This document shows, one piece after another, positions 43,891-51,156 of a DNA stretch of 64,000 nucleotides (positions are counted from its first letter, which is position 1; each line of letters starts with the position of its first letter). The notes beneath the pieces were generated by a model that worked only from the letters and a program-made list of their open reading frames with translations, had not been told where the DNA came from and did no database searches. The position numbers were made by a program, and so were the translations under genes. This stretch comes from Phycisphaerales bacterium (lineage in GTDB: Bacteria > Planctomycetota > Phycisphaerae > UBA1845): contig JADZBE010000038.1 of the NCBI GenBank assembly GCA_020852275.1, forward strand, positions 62,001-126,000. The letters are read 5' to 3'.

Positions 43891-44307
43891 CTACGACGGC
43901 GAGGACGCCGCGGCACTCGCCACGCGCGCCTCCTGCTTCTTGCGCACGTCCGCGATGGCCGCGCGGATGGCGTCCTCCGCCAGCACGCTGCAGTGAATCT
44001 TCACCGGCGGCAGCGCCAGCTCCTTGACGATGTCCGTGTTGCGCAGCTCCTCGGCCTCGTCGAGCGTGCGCCCCTTGACCCACTCGGTGGCGAGTGAGCT
44101 GCTGGCGATGGCGCTGCCGCAGCCGAAGGTCTTGAACTTGGCGTCGGTGATGCGCCCCTCGTCGTCCACCTTGATCTGCAGCTTCATGACGTCGCCGCAC
44201 TCCGGCGCGCCGACGATGCCCGTGCCCACGCGGGCGTCGCCCTGATCGAGCGAGCCGACGTTGCGCGGGTTCTGGTAATGATCGATGACTTTGTTGCTGT
44301 AGGACAT
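43891..44307 (-). CDS. iscU: iron-sulfur cluster scaffold IscU
   Basis: A 138-residue scaffold with ligands Cys37 (GAPECGDVMKL), Asp39, Cys63 (TFGCGSAIASS) and Cys106, and the HscA-binding motif LPPVK at 99-103 (LPPVKIHCSVLA). The last ~14 residues are an Ala/Ser tail. ATG 44307. A 131-bp gap with CGCCCGGCG-type repeats precedes iscA. Unusually, its partner iscS is separated by two small genes. Confidence 0.96.
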   Translation of the reverse strand: MSYSNKVIDHYQNPRNVGSLDQGDARVGTGIVGAPECGDVMKLQIKVDDEGRITDAKFKTFGCGSAIASSSLATEWVKGRTLDEAEELRNTDIVKELALPPVKIHCSVLAEDAIRAAIADVRKKQEARVASAAASSPS

Positions 44308-44333
44308 CTGGATTTCACTTCCTTTCGACCTGG

Positions 44334-44597
44334 TTAGTCGAACACCGGGCTCAATGCGACGTTTACGCCTAGCTTCTCGAGAATGAATGCTTCGACATCC
44401 GCAAGGACTTCAGCGATTTTTCCCGCATTCTTCTGATCGGTCGACACCACGCAGAACCAAGCGCCGCCCATGAGCGATATATTGTGGGCGCTGATCTGCG
44501 CGACGTTCTTTCTCTTGTCCAGTTCTTTCTGGATAAGCTCAAAGAGATCCTTCGCGTCGACCAACTTTGGCTTCTTACGAGACGTTTTCGTGATCAT
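44334..44597 (-). CDS. small protein paired with HEPN protein, between iscS and iscU
   Basis: An 87-residue protein, MITKTSRKKPKLVDAKDLFE onward, with a lysine-rich start, a helical middle (LIQKELDKRKNV) and a C-terminal part with KIAEVLADVEAFILEKLGV. I do not recognise a domain. The ATG overlaps the stop of the HEPN gene (ATGA) so the two are coupled; size and context fit a toxin-antitoxin partner. It starts 26 bp before iscU (iscU start 44307) in the isc transcript. Confidence 0.6.
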   Translation of the reverse strand: MITKTSRKKPKLVDAKDLFELIQKELDKRKNVAQISAHNISLMGGAWFCVVSTDQKNAGKIAEVLADVEAFILEKLGVNVALSPVFD

Positions 44598-44974
44598 GTT
44601 CCCACAAACCTCTCCACCGACCGTAACGCCTCAAACGCTACTTCCCCGTCCAACCTGACGGTAGGTCGATGGTCGGCCAACTCTCGCAATCGCTTCATCC
44701 GTGTCAGCGTCAACCTGATTTCCCTTGCTCTTCTCAAGCCCAGCGGCTTGGTCAGATGGGACGCAACAAGCGCCGGCAGCGCTTGATGCGACCACGTTCC
44801 CAAGCCGCCTCGCGGAGACTGTCCCGCTTCGAGCAATCGACCGTGAACGTGAGCGAAGATCGAATAATAGGCTCGGCTCACGAGGCTACGGGGATGGCTC
44901 TTGGTAATCCTTCGCGCAGCCCGGATCGCGTCTCTAGCCATTTCAAACCACGCGTCCGATTCAGCACGAACCAT
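44594..44974 (-). CDS. HEPN-domain protein inserted between iscS and iscU
   Basis: A 126-residue protein. The helix-loop SRAYYSIFAHVHGRLLEAG is the signature of UPF0332/HEPN proteins, and a C-terminal RELADH matches the RX4-6H motif seen in HEPN ribonuclease toxins. HEPN domains occur as toxins with MNT-type or other antitoxins and in stress systems. ATG 44974 is 13 nt after the iscS stop with GGGGAG upstream. It would be transcribed together with the isc genes. Functional HEPN toxin activity is inference from the motif. Confidence 0.75.
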   Translation of the reverse strand: MVRAESDAWFEMARDAIRAARRITKSHPRSLVSRAYYSIFAHVHGRLLEAGQSPRGGLGTWSHQALPALVASHLTKPLGLRRAREIRLTLTRMKRLRELADHRPTVRLDGEVAFEALRSVERFVGT

Positions 44975-44987
44975 CCGCTGCTCCCCG

Positions 44988-46205
44988 TCAATGATGCTGC
45001 CACTGCACCTTCGACAAGTCCACTCCGGCGAGCGCCATCTCGTACAGCGGGCTCATCGCCCGCAGATGATTCACCGACTTGACCACAAGGTCCACCGTGT
45101 AGTCGATATCCTCCTTCGTCGTAAAACGCCCGAGCGAAAACCGGATCGAGCTGTGCGCCAGCTCGTCGCCCAGGCCGATGTTCTTCAGCACGTAGCTGGG
45201 TTCCAGCGAGGCGCTCGTGCAGGCGCTGCCCGAGCTGACCGCGATGTCCGAGAAGCCCATCATCAGGCTCTCGCCCTCGACGTAGAGAAAGCTGATGTTG
45301 ACGATGTTCGGCAGGCTGTGCTCCGGATCGCCGTTGCGCGCGATGTCCGTCAGGTGCTCGGAAAGACCCGCCCAGAGCCGGTCGCGCAGCGCCGCCAGGC
45401 GCTTCGACTCCTGCGGCATCTCCTCCCGCGCGATCCGGGCCGCTTCGCCAAAGCCGACGATGCCCGGCACGTTGAGCGTCCCGCTGCGCATCCCGCGTTC
45501 GTGCCCGCCGCCGTAGATCACCGGCTCCAGCCGCACGCGGGGTTTCTTCCGCCGAACGTACAGCGCTCCCACGCCCTTCGGTCCGTAGATCTTGTGCGCC
45601 GACGCGCTGAGCAGGTCGATCTTCATCGCCTCGACATCGATGGGGGTCTTGCCGAACGCCTGCGTCGCGTCCGTGTGAAACAGGATGCCGCGCTCGTGGC
45701 ACAACGCGCCGATCTCGCCGATCGGGTGGATCGTCCCGATCTCGTTGTTGGCGAACATCAGCGACACGAGGATCGTGTCCTCGCGCATCGCCTCGCGCAC
45801 CTGCTCGACACTGACCCGGCCCTGACCGTTGGGCTGAAGAAACGAGACGTCAAAACCCTGGGTCTGGAGAAACTTGCAGGGGTCGATGACGGCCTTGTGC
45901 TCGATCAGCGAGGTAATGATGTGCCGTCCCTTGTCGCCGTACATGCGGGCGGCGCCGAGGATCGCCAGGTTGTTGCTCTCCGTGGCGCCGCTGGTCCAGA
46001 TGATCTCCTTGGATTCGGCGCCGATGACAGCGGCGACGTGCCCGCGCGCCGCCTCGACCGCCTCCTCTGCGACCCAGCCGAACTTGTGGCTGCGGCTGGC
46101 GGCGTTGCCGAATTCTTCGCGGAAATAGGGCAGCATCGCCTCCAGGACGCGCGGATCGACCGGCGTCGTGGCGGCGTTGTCGAGATAGACGTTTCTGGAA
46201 CCCAT
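44988..46205 (-). CDS. iscS: cysteine desulfurase IscS
   Basis: A 405-residue PLP enzyme that releases sulfur from cysteine for cluster assembly. The PLP lysine is Lys205 in [14 protein letters not shown] and the active-site Cys329 sits in the loop [17 protein letters not shown]. Other blocks are [29 protein letters not shown] and [13 protein letters not shown] 46205. It follows iscR by 17 bp. Standard length, no fusion. Confidence 0.97.
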   Translation of the reverse strand: MGSRNVYLDNAATTPVDPRVLEAMLPYFREEFGNAASRSHKFGWVAEEAVEAARGHVAAVIGAESKEIIWTSGATESNNLAILGAARMYGDKGRHIITSLIEHKAVIDPCKFLQTQGFDVSFLQPNGQGRVSVEQVREAMREDTILVSLMFANNEIGTIHPIGEIGALCHERGILFHTDATQAFGKTPIDVEAMKIDLLSASAHKIYGPKGVGALYVRRKKPRVRLEPVIYGGGHERGMRSGTLNVPGIVGFGEAARIAREEMPQESKRLAALRDRLWAGLSEHLTDIARNGDPEHSLPNIVNISFLYVEGESLMMGFSDIAVSSGSACTSASLEPSYVLKNIGLGDELAHSSIRFSLGRFTTKEDIDYTVDLVVKSVNHLRAMSPLYEMALAGVDLSKVQWQHH

Positions 46206-46222
46206 CTGATCCTCGTTTCGAG

Positions 46223-46678
46223 TCAGGCGCCGACAGTGGCGCGCACCAACGGCGTCACCGCCGGCCGCGCAGCAATATCAGCAACACTTATTTTTTCCAA
46301 GTATTCTCGTAAACCTTCGTGCAGCCGCTGAATCGGCGACCGAATCGGGCAGTGGGCTTCCAGCCCACAGGCGCCGAACGACGAATTCGTCGCCGACAGC
46401 ACGCACTGTACCAGCCGCAGCGGCCCCTCCAAGCTCTCGATGACGGAAAGCACACTGATGTCCGCCGCAGGCAAGGACAGCTGGTAGCCTCCCCGAGACC
46501 CCCGCTCGCTGGCGATAAACCCGCTGCGCAGCAGGGTTTTCAAGATGTTGGTCACCATGGCGAGCGGCATCTTGTAGCGGTCCGCGATTTCGCGGGCGCT
46601 GCAAAACTCGCCGCGATGCTCCGCCAAGTGGACCAGCACGATCAGGCCGTAATCGGTTTTTCGAGTGACCGCGAGCAC
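46223..46678 (-). CDS. iscR: Rrf2-family Fe-S regulator IscR
   Basis: A 151-residue winged-helix regulator. The start is GTG 46678, giving [19 protein letters not shown], the normal Rrf2 beginning; the longer frame to 46738 begins with TTG and overlaps the promoter. DNA-binding residues lie in [21 protein letters not shown]. Three Cys ligands for a 2Fe-2S cluster are Cys92, 104 and 110 (QCVLSA...[12 protein letters not shown]). First gene of the isc cluster, so it probably autoregulates according to cluster supply. Confidence 0.93.
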   Translation of the reverse strand: MLAVTRKTDYGLIVLVHLAEHRGEFCSAREIADRYKMPLAMVTNILKTLLRSGFIASERGSRGGYQLSLPAADISVLSVIESLEGPLRLVQCVLSATNSSFGACGLEAHCPIRSPIQRLHEGLREYLEKISVADIAARPAVTPLVRATVGA

Positions 46679-46703
46679 GCTTGATTCCACTTGCTGGAAG
46701 TGT

Positions 46704-46752
46704 CGTCCAAAGACTCGATTGAATATAGCACCGATCAAGTCCTATTTCAAGT
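46704..46752 (-). promoter_or_regulatory. isc promoter upstream of iscR
   Basis: On the minus strand TTGAAA and TATATT are separated by exactly 17 bp (CACTTGAAATAGG...GTGCTATATTC). It lies about 45 bp upstream of GTG 46678. This is the best sigma70-type promoter in the window and supports the shorter iscR start. An IscR-binding site is likely here but no consensus could be fixed by eye. Confidence 0.6.
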
Positions 46753-46895
46753 GATTATTAGCCAAGGTTCCATCCCGGGCTTCGTCGCCGATCTAAGGTC
46801 ACTCCCCTGCCGCCTCCGATAGGAGAGTTGAATGTCGGACACCTCGGGACTGGGCGGCCCGATGCGGTCCCATTTCGGTTCCCGCAACGCGAGGA

Positions 46896-47423
46896 ATGCG
46901 GGTGGAGACAATCTCGGTGGACGTACGCTTCATCAACCCGTTTATTCGCTCGGTTCACAACGTCTTCAAGACCATGTGCAGGCTGGAGCCGCGCGTCGGC
47001 AAGCCGTATGTCAAGGTCAGCGAAGAACCGTACGCCGACGTATCCGGCGTGATCGGATTCTCCGGCGACGCTTCCGGCAGCATCGTGTTGACGTTCATGT
47101 TTGACGCGGCCTCCAAGATCGCCACCGCCTTCGCCGGGGTGCCGATCACCCCAGAGCATCGCGACTTCGCCGACGCCATCGGCGAGCTGGCGAACATGGT
47201 GGCCGGAAACGCGAAGAAGGAATTCGGCGAAGGGCTGAGCATCTCCATCTCGCTGCCGAACGTCATTGTGGGCAGCCACCACGCGATCTCCCCGTCCAAG
47301 TCCCACTCGATCATCATCGTGCCGTGCGAGACCGACATGGGTTCGTTCAACGTCGAGGTCAGCATGGTCATGGAAAAGAAATCCGTCGCCGCCAAGGCGC
47401 AGCCCGTCGGAGCCGCGGTATGA
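46896..47423 (+). CDS. CheX-like chemotaxis phosphatase
   Basis: A 175-residue CheX/CheC-type protein that dephosphorylates CheY-P. Markers are the central helix FADAIGELANMVAGNAKKEF, containing the E..N phosphatase motif, and VSGVIGFSGDASGSIVLTF and SISLPNVIVGS. ATG 46896 follows GAGGA directly. The stop overlaps the start of the cheY gene (ATGA). The two form a small regulatory operon divergent from iscR. Confidence 0.88.
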   Translation: MRVETISVDVRFINPFIRSVHNVFKTMCRLEPRVGKPYVKVSEEPYADVSGVIGFSGDASGSIVLTFMFDAASKIATAFAGVPITPEHRDFADAIGELANMVAGNAKKEFGEGLSISISLPNVIVGSHHAISPSKSHSIIIVPCETDMGSFNVEVSMVMEKKSVAAKAQPVGAAV

Positions 47424-47800
47424 AAGTGATGCTCGTTGACGATTCCCGCACGATCCGAAACATCCAGCGCAACGTGCTCAGCCAGCTCGGCTACACCGAC
47501 ATCGTCGAGGCCGGCGACGGCGTGGAAGCGCTCGCCAGGATGGCCGAGGGGATGCCCGAGCTGATGCTGATCGACTGGAACATGCCCAACATGGACGGCA
47601 TCACGCTGGTGCGCAAGATCCGCGAGACGAACAAGACGATTCCCCTGATCATGGTGACGACGGAGGCGGAAAAAACCCGCGTCATCGAGGCGATCAAAGC
47701 CGGCGTCAACAACTACTGCATCAAGCCTTTCACGGTCGAGTCCCTTGGCGAGAAGATCAACCAGACGCTGGGCAAGGCGACCGCCGCGGCCACGGCGTAG
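47420..47800 (+). CDS. CheY-like single-domain response regulator
   Basis: A 126-residue receiver protein with acidic residues Asp7 and Asp8, phospho-acceptor Asp52 in LMLIDWNMPNMDG, Thr80 in IMVTTEAEK, and Lys102 in CIKPF. It has no output domain, so it acts by protein interaction, and the coupled CheX-like protein is the obvious phosphatase. ATG 47420 overlaps the cheX stop. No flagellar or receptor genes are in view; it may control a pilus or other motor. Confidence 0.93.
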   Translation: MKVMLVDDSRTIRNIQRNVLSQLGYTDIVEAGDGVEALARMAEGMPELMLIDWNMPNMDGITLVRKIRETNKTIPLIMVTTEAEKTRVIEAIKAGVNNYCIKPFTVESLGEKINQTLGKATAAATA

Positions 47801-47876
47801 CCGCGTCCTCAGGATTCCCTGGCCGATGACGGCTTCCTGAAGTTCGCCCGCGAAACGTCCGAAAACTCAAGCGGAC

Positions 47877-49496
47877 GTGGACACCCATTTCCCAAGCACA
47901 GGCACGCACCACCGGCGCCGCGCCATCATCGACGCGTCGCTGATCGCGCTGATGGCGCTGGCGGCGGAGGCCGGCCACTTCGTCGTGCGCCACGGCCGTG
48001 CGGTGACCTGCGCCGATTCGATGCAGTACCTCGACAACGCGCTGGCGATTCTCGACCCGGACGTCAGCGCGGATTTCGCCTTCCGCAAGCCCGGCTACTC
48101 ATTCCTGATGGCGCTTTGTCTCGCGGTCAGCGGTGGCGCCGGATGGGCGGTCGTGGCGGTCAATCATCTGCTGGCTGCCACGCTTGCTCCGCTGGCGTAC
48201 GCGCTGGGGCTTCGCCTCTCCGGAATGCGTGGCGTCGGGTGGATCGCCGGGCTGCTGGCCCTCGCCCGGCTCCAGACGTTCCTCTGGAGCGATCGGATTC
48301 TCGCGGAGCCGCTGTTCGCAGTGCTCGTCACGGCGGCGCTGCTGGCGACGGCGGGTGTTGCGGGATCATCCCCATCCCGGCGATGCGCGTCGATGGGCGG
48401 CGTGGCGCTGGCGGCGGCGTGGCTGGTCCGCGCCTCCGCGACGGCGGTGATTCCGGCGACGCTCGTCTGGATGGCGTGGCGCTGCCGCAAGAACGGTGTT
48501 CGACGACTTGCGGTCACGTGCGGGTGTTTTTTCGCTCCGGTGATGGGTGCGTGGCTGCTGGAGTGCTCGCTCAACCTCGCGGGCACGGGCGATTTTCGAC
48601 CTTGCACGGGCACGCTGGGGCCGATGCTCGTCATGCGCGCCTGTTCCTTGCAGGGAGCGCCGCTCAGCGCTGGGGCGTCCCAGCAGGAATGCCTCTCCCT
48701 GCTCCCTGAGCGCGCGGCCGATGAGGCCTACCGGGTGAACAAACTCGATGCGTGGGTCGCCCGCGCGCGTGCCGTCCGCGACCGCGGGCTAAGTGAATGG
48801 GAGACGGATGCGCTGATGCGACAGGCGGGGTGGGACACGCTGATGGACCACGCGCCCGCCTATGCGCGCACCACCGCTGAGCTGACGGCGCTGCAACTCT
48901 GGCGGGGGGGCGATCAGTGGCTCTCGGATGCCTTCATTCGCGAGGACGCTCTGCCGGTCATTTCCACTTCGACGGAAGCGTCTCCGTCCCGCGAGCCACC
49001 GGCGTGGTTCGTCGGGTGCGCTCTTCCGCATCGCAGCGAAGCCCGCGCCACCGAGGTCGCGCGGATGCTGCAGGATTTTGAGACTAGGAAAGCGGGGTTC
49101 TCCGGCTCGCAGCCCTGGAACACGCTGCGCTACGCCGTCATGCACCGGGTCGCCAAGGCGTGCTTCGCTGCGGCGGCGGCGCTGGGACGCATCCCTCCCC
49201 TCCTGTCGCTGCTGCTCTGTTTCTGGTTGTGCCGCGATCGCGGACTCTGCGCGTTGCTTGCCCTGGTTTACGTCGTCGACGCGCTGCTTGCCGCGGCCAC
49301 GTTGACGAGTCTCGACGTGGTGCCACGGATGCAGGACGTGTGGCTGGGCGCGGACAGCGCTCTCGCGGCGACGGCGCTGGGGCTTTCGCTTGTCGAGCTG
49401 CGTAGAACCGCAGAAAGTCTTGCTTTGCTGCGCATGCGCCAGCTGCGCATGCGCCAACCGATGGATGCCATCGGCCACGGCTCATCGCACGCGTGA
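47877..49496 (+). CDS. large membrane protein, GT-C/PMT-like
   Basis: A 539-residue protein starting GTG 47877 (VDTHFPSTGTHHRRRAIIDA). An N-terminal part with a luminal loop (CADSMQYLDNALAILDPDVSADFA) and FRKPGYSFLMALCLAVSGGAGW has the spacing of oligosaccharyl- or mannosyl-transferase-like membrane enzymes. About nine further hydrophobic segments follow. A long soluble stretch (about 260-405) contains many Trp and Asp. The C-terminus (RMRQLRMRQPM) comes from a 15-bp duplication. The family assignment is weak; function unknown. It starts 76 bp after cheY. Confidence 0.6.
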   Translation: MDTHFPSTGTHHRRRAIIDASLIALMALAAEAGHFVVRHGRAVTCADSMQYLDNALAILDPDVSADFAFRKPGYSFLMALCLAVSGGAGWAVVAVNHLLAATLAPLAYALGLRLSGMRGVGWIAGLLALARLQTFLWSDRILAEPLFAVLVTAALLATAGVAGSSPSRRCASMGGVALAAAWLVRASATAVIPATLVWMAWRCRKNGVRRLAVTCGCFFAPVMGAWLLECSLNLAGTGDFRPCTGTLGPMLVMRACSLQGAPLSAGASQQECLSLLPERAADEAYRVNKLDAWVARARAVRDRGLSEWETDALMRQAGWDTLMDHAPAYARTTAELTALQLWRGGDQWLSDAFIREDALPVISTSTEASPSREPPAWFVGCALPHRSEARATEVARMLQDFETRKAGFSGSQPWNTLRYAVMHRVAKACFAAAAALGRIPPLLSLLLCFWLCRDRGLCALLALVYVVDALLAAATLTSLDVVPRMQDVWLGADSALAATALGLSLVELRRTAESLALLRMRQLRMRQPMDAIGHGSSHA

Positions 49497-49921
49497 ATCC
49501 GTTTCGTGCGGGGTGGCGTTGGGCCGGCTTCAGCCGGGCGGCTCTTGCCACCGCCTTGAGGCGGTGGGGAACATGGCGACAACGCGCCGCCAGTTGGGCT
49601 TCAGCCGGCTTGCGCTACCCAGAAGGCAAAACCGGCTGAAGCCGGCTCGACGGTTGCGCCAAACGCCCGCCCCACCCGCTCAAGCGGGTGGCAAGCGCTG
49701 GTCGGCTGAAGCCGACCCTCTCTCGGCTCGTACATGGATCGATGCGACTGCAACACTGCTTGGAGCGTTCCCGGCAGTGGACCATGCGCCGGACAACGGG
49801 AGGGACGGATGCGCGGTTCTACTCATCTGCTTGGCTCAACGGCGAACCCTGCGACGCCCGCGATCCCATGCCGACGAGCGAAGCTCACGGTATCTGGCGC
49901 AGACGATCGCCCCGCCCGGCG
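49497..49921. other. intergenic hairpin array between convergent genes
   Basis: These 425 bp lie between the membrane protein and the histidine-fusion genes, which converge on it. No gene is visible. The first 220 bp hold at least six palindromic stem-loops. Confidence 0.6.
49524..49716. repeat. cluster of short palindromic stem-loops (CCGGCTTCAGCCGG type)
   Basis: Palindromes at 49524-49537 (CCGGCTTCAGCCGG), 49548-49567 (CCACCGCCTTGAGGCGGTGG), 49598-49607 (a shorter GGCTTCAGCC), 49632-49645 (CCGGCTGAAGCCGG), 49672-49691 (CCACCCGCTCAAGCGGGTGG) and 49701-49716 (GTCGGCTGAAGCCGAC). The five longer ones have 6-9 bp stems; centres are TC, TG, TC, GA, CA and GA. Confidence 0.85.
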
Positions 49922-51154
49922 CTACGGCTTGAACCGGGCGCGCAGTTCGCTTTCCACGTCGCCCATCGAGATGCCCGCCGCCTGCATCCGCGCCATCAGG
50001 TGATACAACACGTCCGCGCATTCCCATACGACGTGCGACCGCTCCGACGCCTCGATCACTTCCTCCGTTTCCTCGCGGAGCTTCGAGGCCAGCAGCTCGG
50101 GATCGTGGATGAGTTTCGCCGTGTAGGATTTCGAAGGCGGCTCAGTCCTGCGCTGATCCAGCGTGCGCTCCAGCTCGCCCAGCGGATCGCCCGTCGGCAC
50201 GGCGAAGCACGATCGGACATCCCGGTGACAGGCCGGTCCCCGCTGGCGCACGCGAAAAAGTACGGCGTCGCGATCGCAGTCCCAGCGCGCTTCGACAAGC
50301 TCCTGCACGTTCCCGGACGTATCGCCTTTCCGCCAGATTTCCCGCCGCGAACGCGACCAGTACACACCGCGCCCAGTGCTCAGCGCCTCGCGCAAGGATG
50401 CCGCGGAGCTGTACGCGAACATGAGCATCTGGCCGCTGTCGGCATCCTGCACGATCGTGGCGATCAGGCCGTCCCCGTCGAACCGCAGGACGGATGTCCA
50501 CACGTCGGCGAGGTCGAGCTTGTGCTCGTACAGCGCCCGCCCCACCTGGCTGTGGCAGCCCAGCTCCTCGAGTTGCTTCACGTCATCCGACGTCGTGATG
50601 CCTCCCGCGATGGTGATCGGGACGCGGACCGCTTCGCGCAGGGCACGCGCGGTCTCCGCGTCGAATCCGCCCAACATGCCTTCCTTCTCAACCTGCGTGA
50701 ACAGGAATTCGCCGCAGAAAGGTTCGAGCGCCCGGGCTTTTTCAAGGACATCCGCCCCGGTGGATTTCGTCCAGCCCTCGACGACGACATCGCGTCCGAC
50801 GGCATCGAGGCAGGCGATGGTCCACTCGCGCGGAAAGAGCCGCAGAAAATCCGGCGCGGCGCGCGTGCCGATCATGACCTTGCTCGCGCCGCGGCGGATC
50901 CAATTGCGCACGTCTTCCTCAGTGCGGATGCCGCCGCCGACGCGACACTCCGCCACGCGGCAGCACCGCGCGATCAGCGCGGTGTTCTCGCCCTTGCCCA
51001 TCGCCGAGTCGAGATCGACCACCGCCACCGGACCGAAGCGGTTGAATGTGCGCGCCAGCTCGACCGGATCGCGCGGATCCGTCAGCACCCGCTCGCGCCC
51101 CCGTCGAAGCTGCACGGCCTTGCCGCCCATGATGTCGATACTGGGAAGGATCAT
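49922..51154 (-). CDS. HisA-HisI-HisE triple fusion (histidine biosynthesis)
   Basis: A 410-residue multifunctional enzyme. HisA-like (1-220) has PSIDIMGGKAVQLRRGR and the phosphate loops RVGGGIRTEEDVRNWI and TIAGGITTSDDVKQL. HisI-like cyclohydrolase (225-318) has DADSGQMLMFAY, then GDTSGNVQELVEARWDCDRD with the Mg and Zn ligands Asp292, Cys293, Asp294 and Asp296, and Cys309 and Cys316 (ACHRDVRSCF). HisE-like pyrophosphohydrolase (325-410) has LREETEEVIEASERSHVVWE. So steps 2, 3 and 4 of the pathway are on one chain. ATG 51154 is used (the longer frame begins with TTG). It starts 2 nt after the uvrB stop. Confidence 0.9.
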   Translation of the reverse strand: MILPSIDIMGGKAVQLRRGRERVLTDPRDPVELARTFNRFGPVAVVDLDSAMGKGENTALIARCCRVAECRVGGGIRTEEDVRNWIRRGASKVMIGTRAAPDFLRLFPREWTIACLDAVGRDVVVEGWTKSTGADVLEKARALEPFCGEFLFTQVEKEGMLGGFDAETARALREAVRVPITIAGGITTSDDVKQLEELGCHSQVGRALYEHKLDLADVWTSVLRFDGDGLIATIVQDADSGQMLMFAYSSAASLREALSTGRGVYWSRSRREIWRKGDTSGNVQELVEARWDCDRDAVLFRVRQRGPACHRDVRSCFAVPTGDPLGELERTLDQRRTEPPSKSYTAKLIHDPELLASKLREETEEVIEASERSHVVWECADVLYHLMARMQAAGISMGDVESELRARFKP

Positions 51155-51156
51155 CC

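Noticed and set aside
46223-46738. Longer iscR frame starting at 46738
   Set aside because: It begins with TTG inside the spacer of a good promoter and adds 20 residues not seen in the Rrf2 family.
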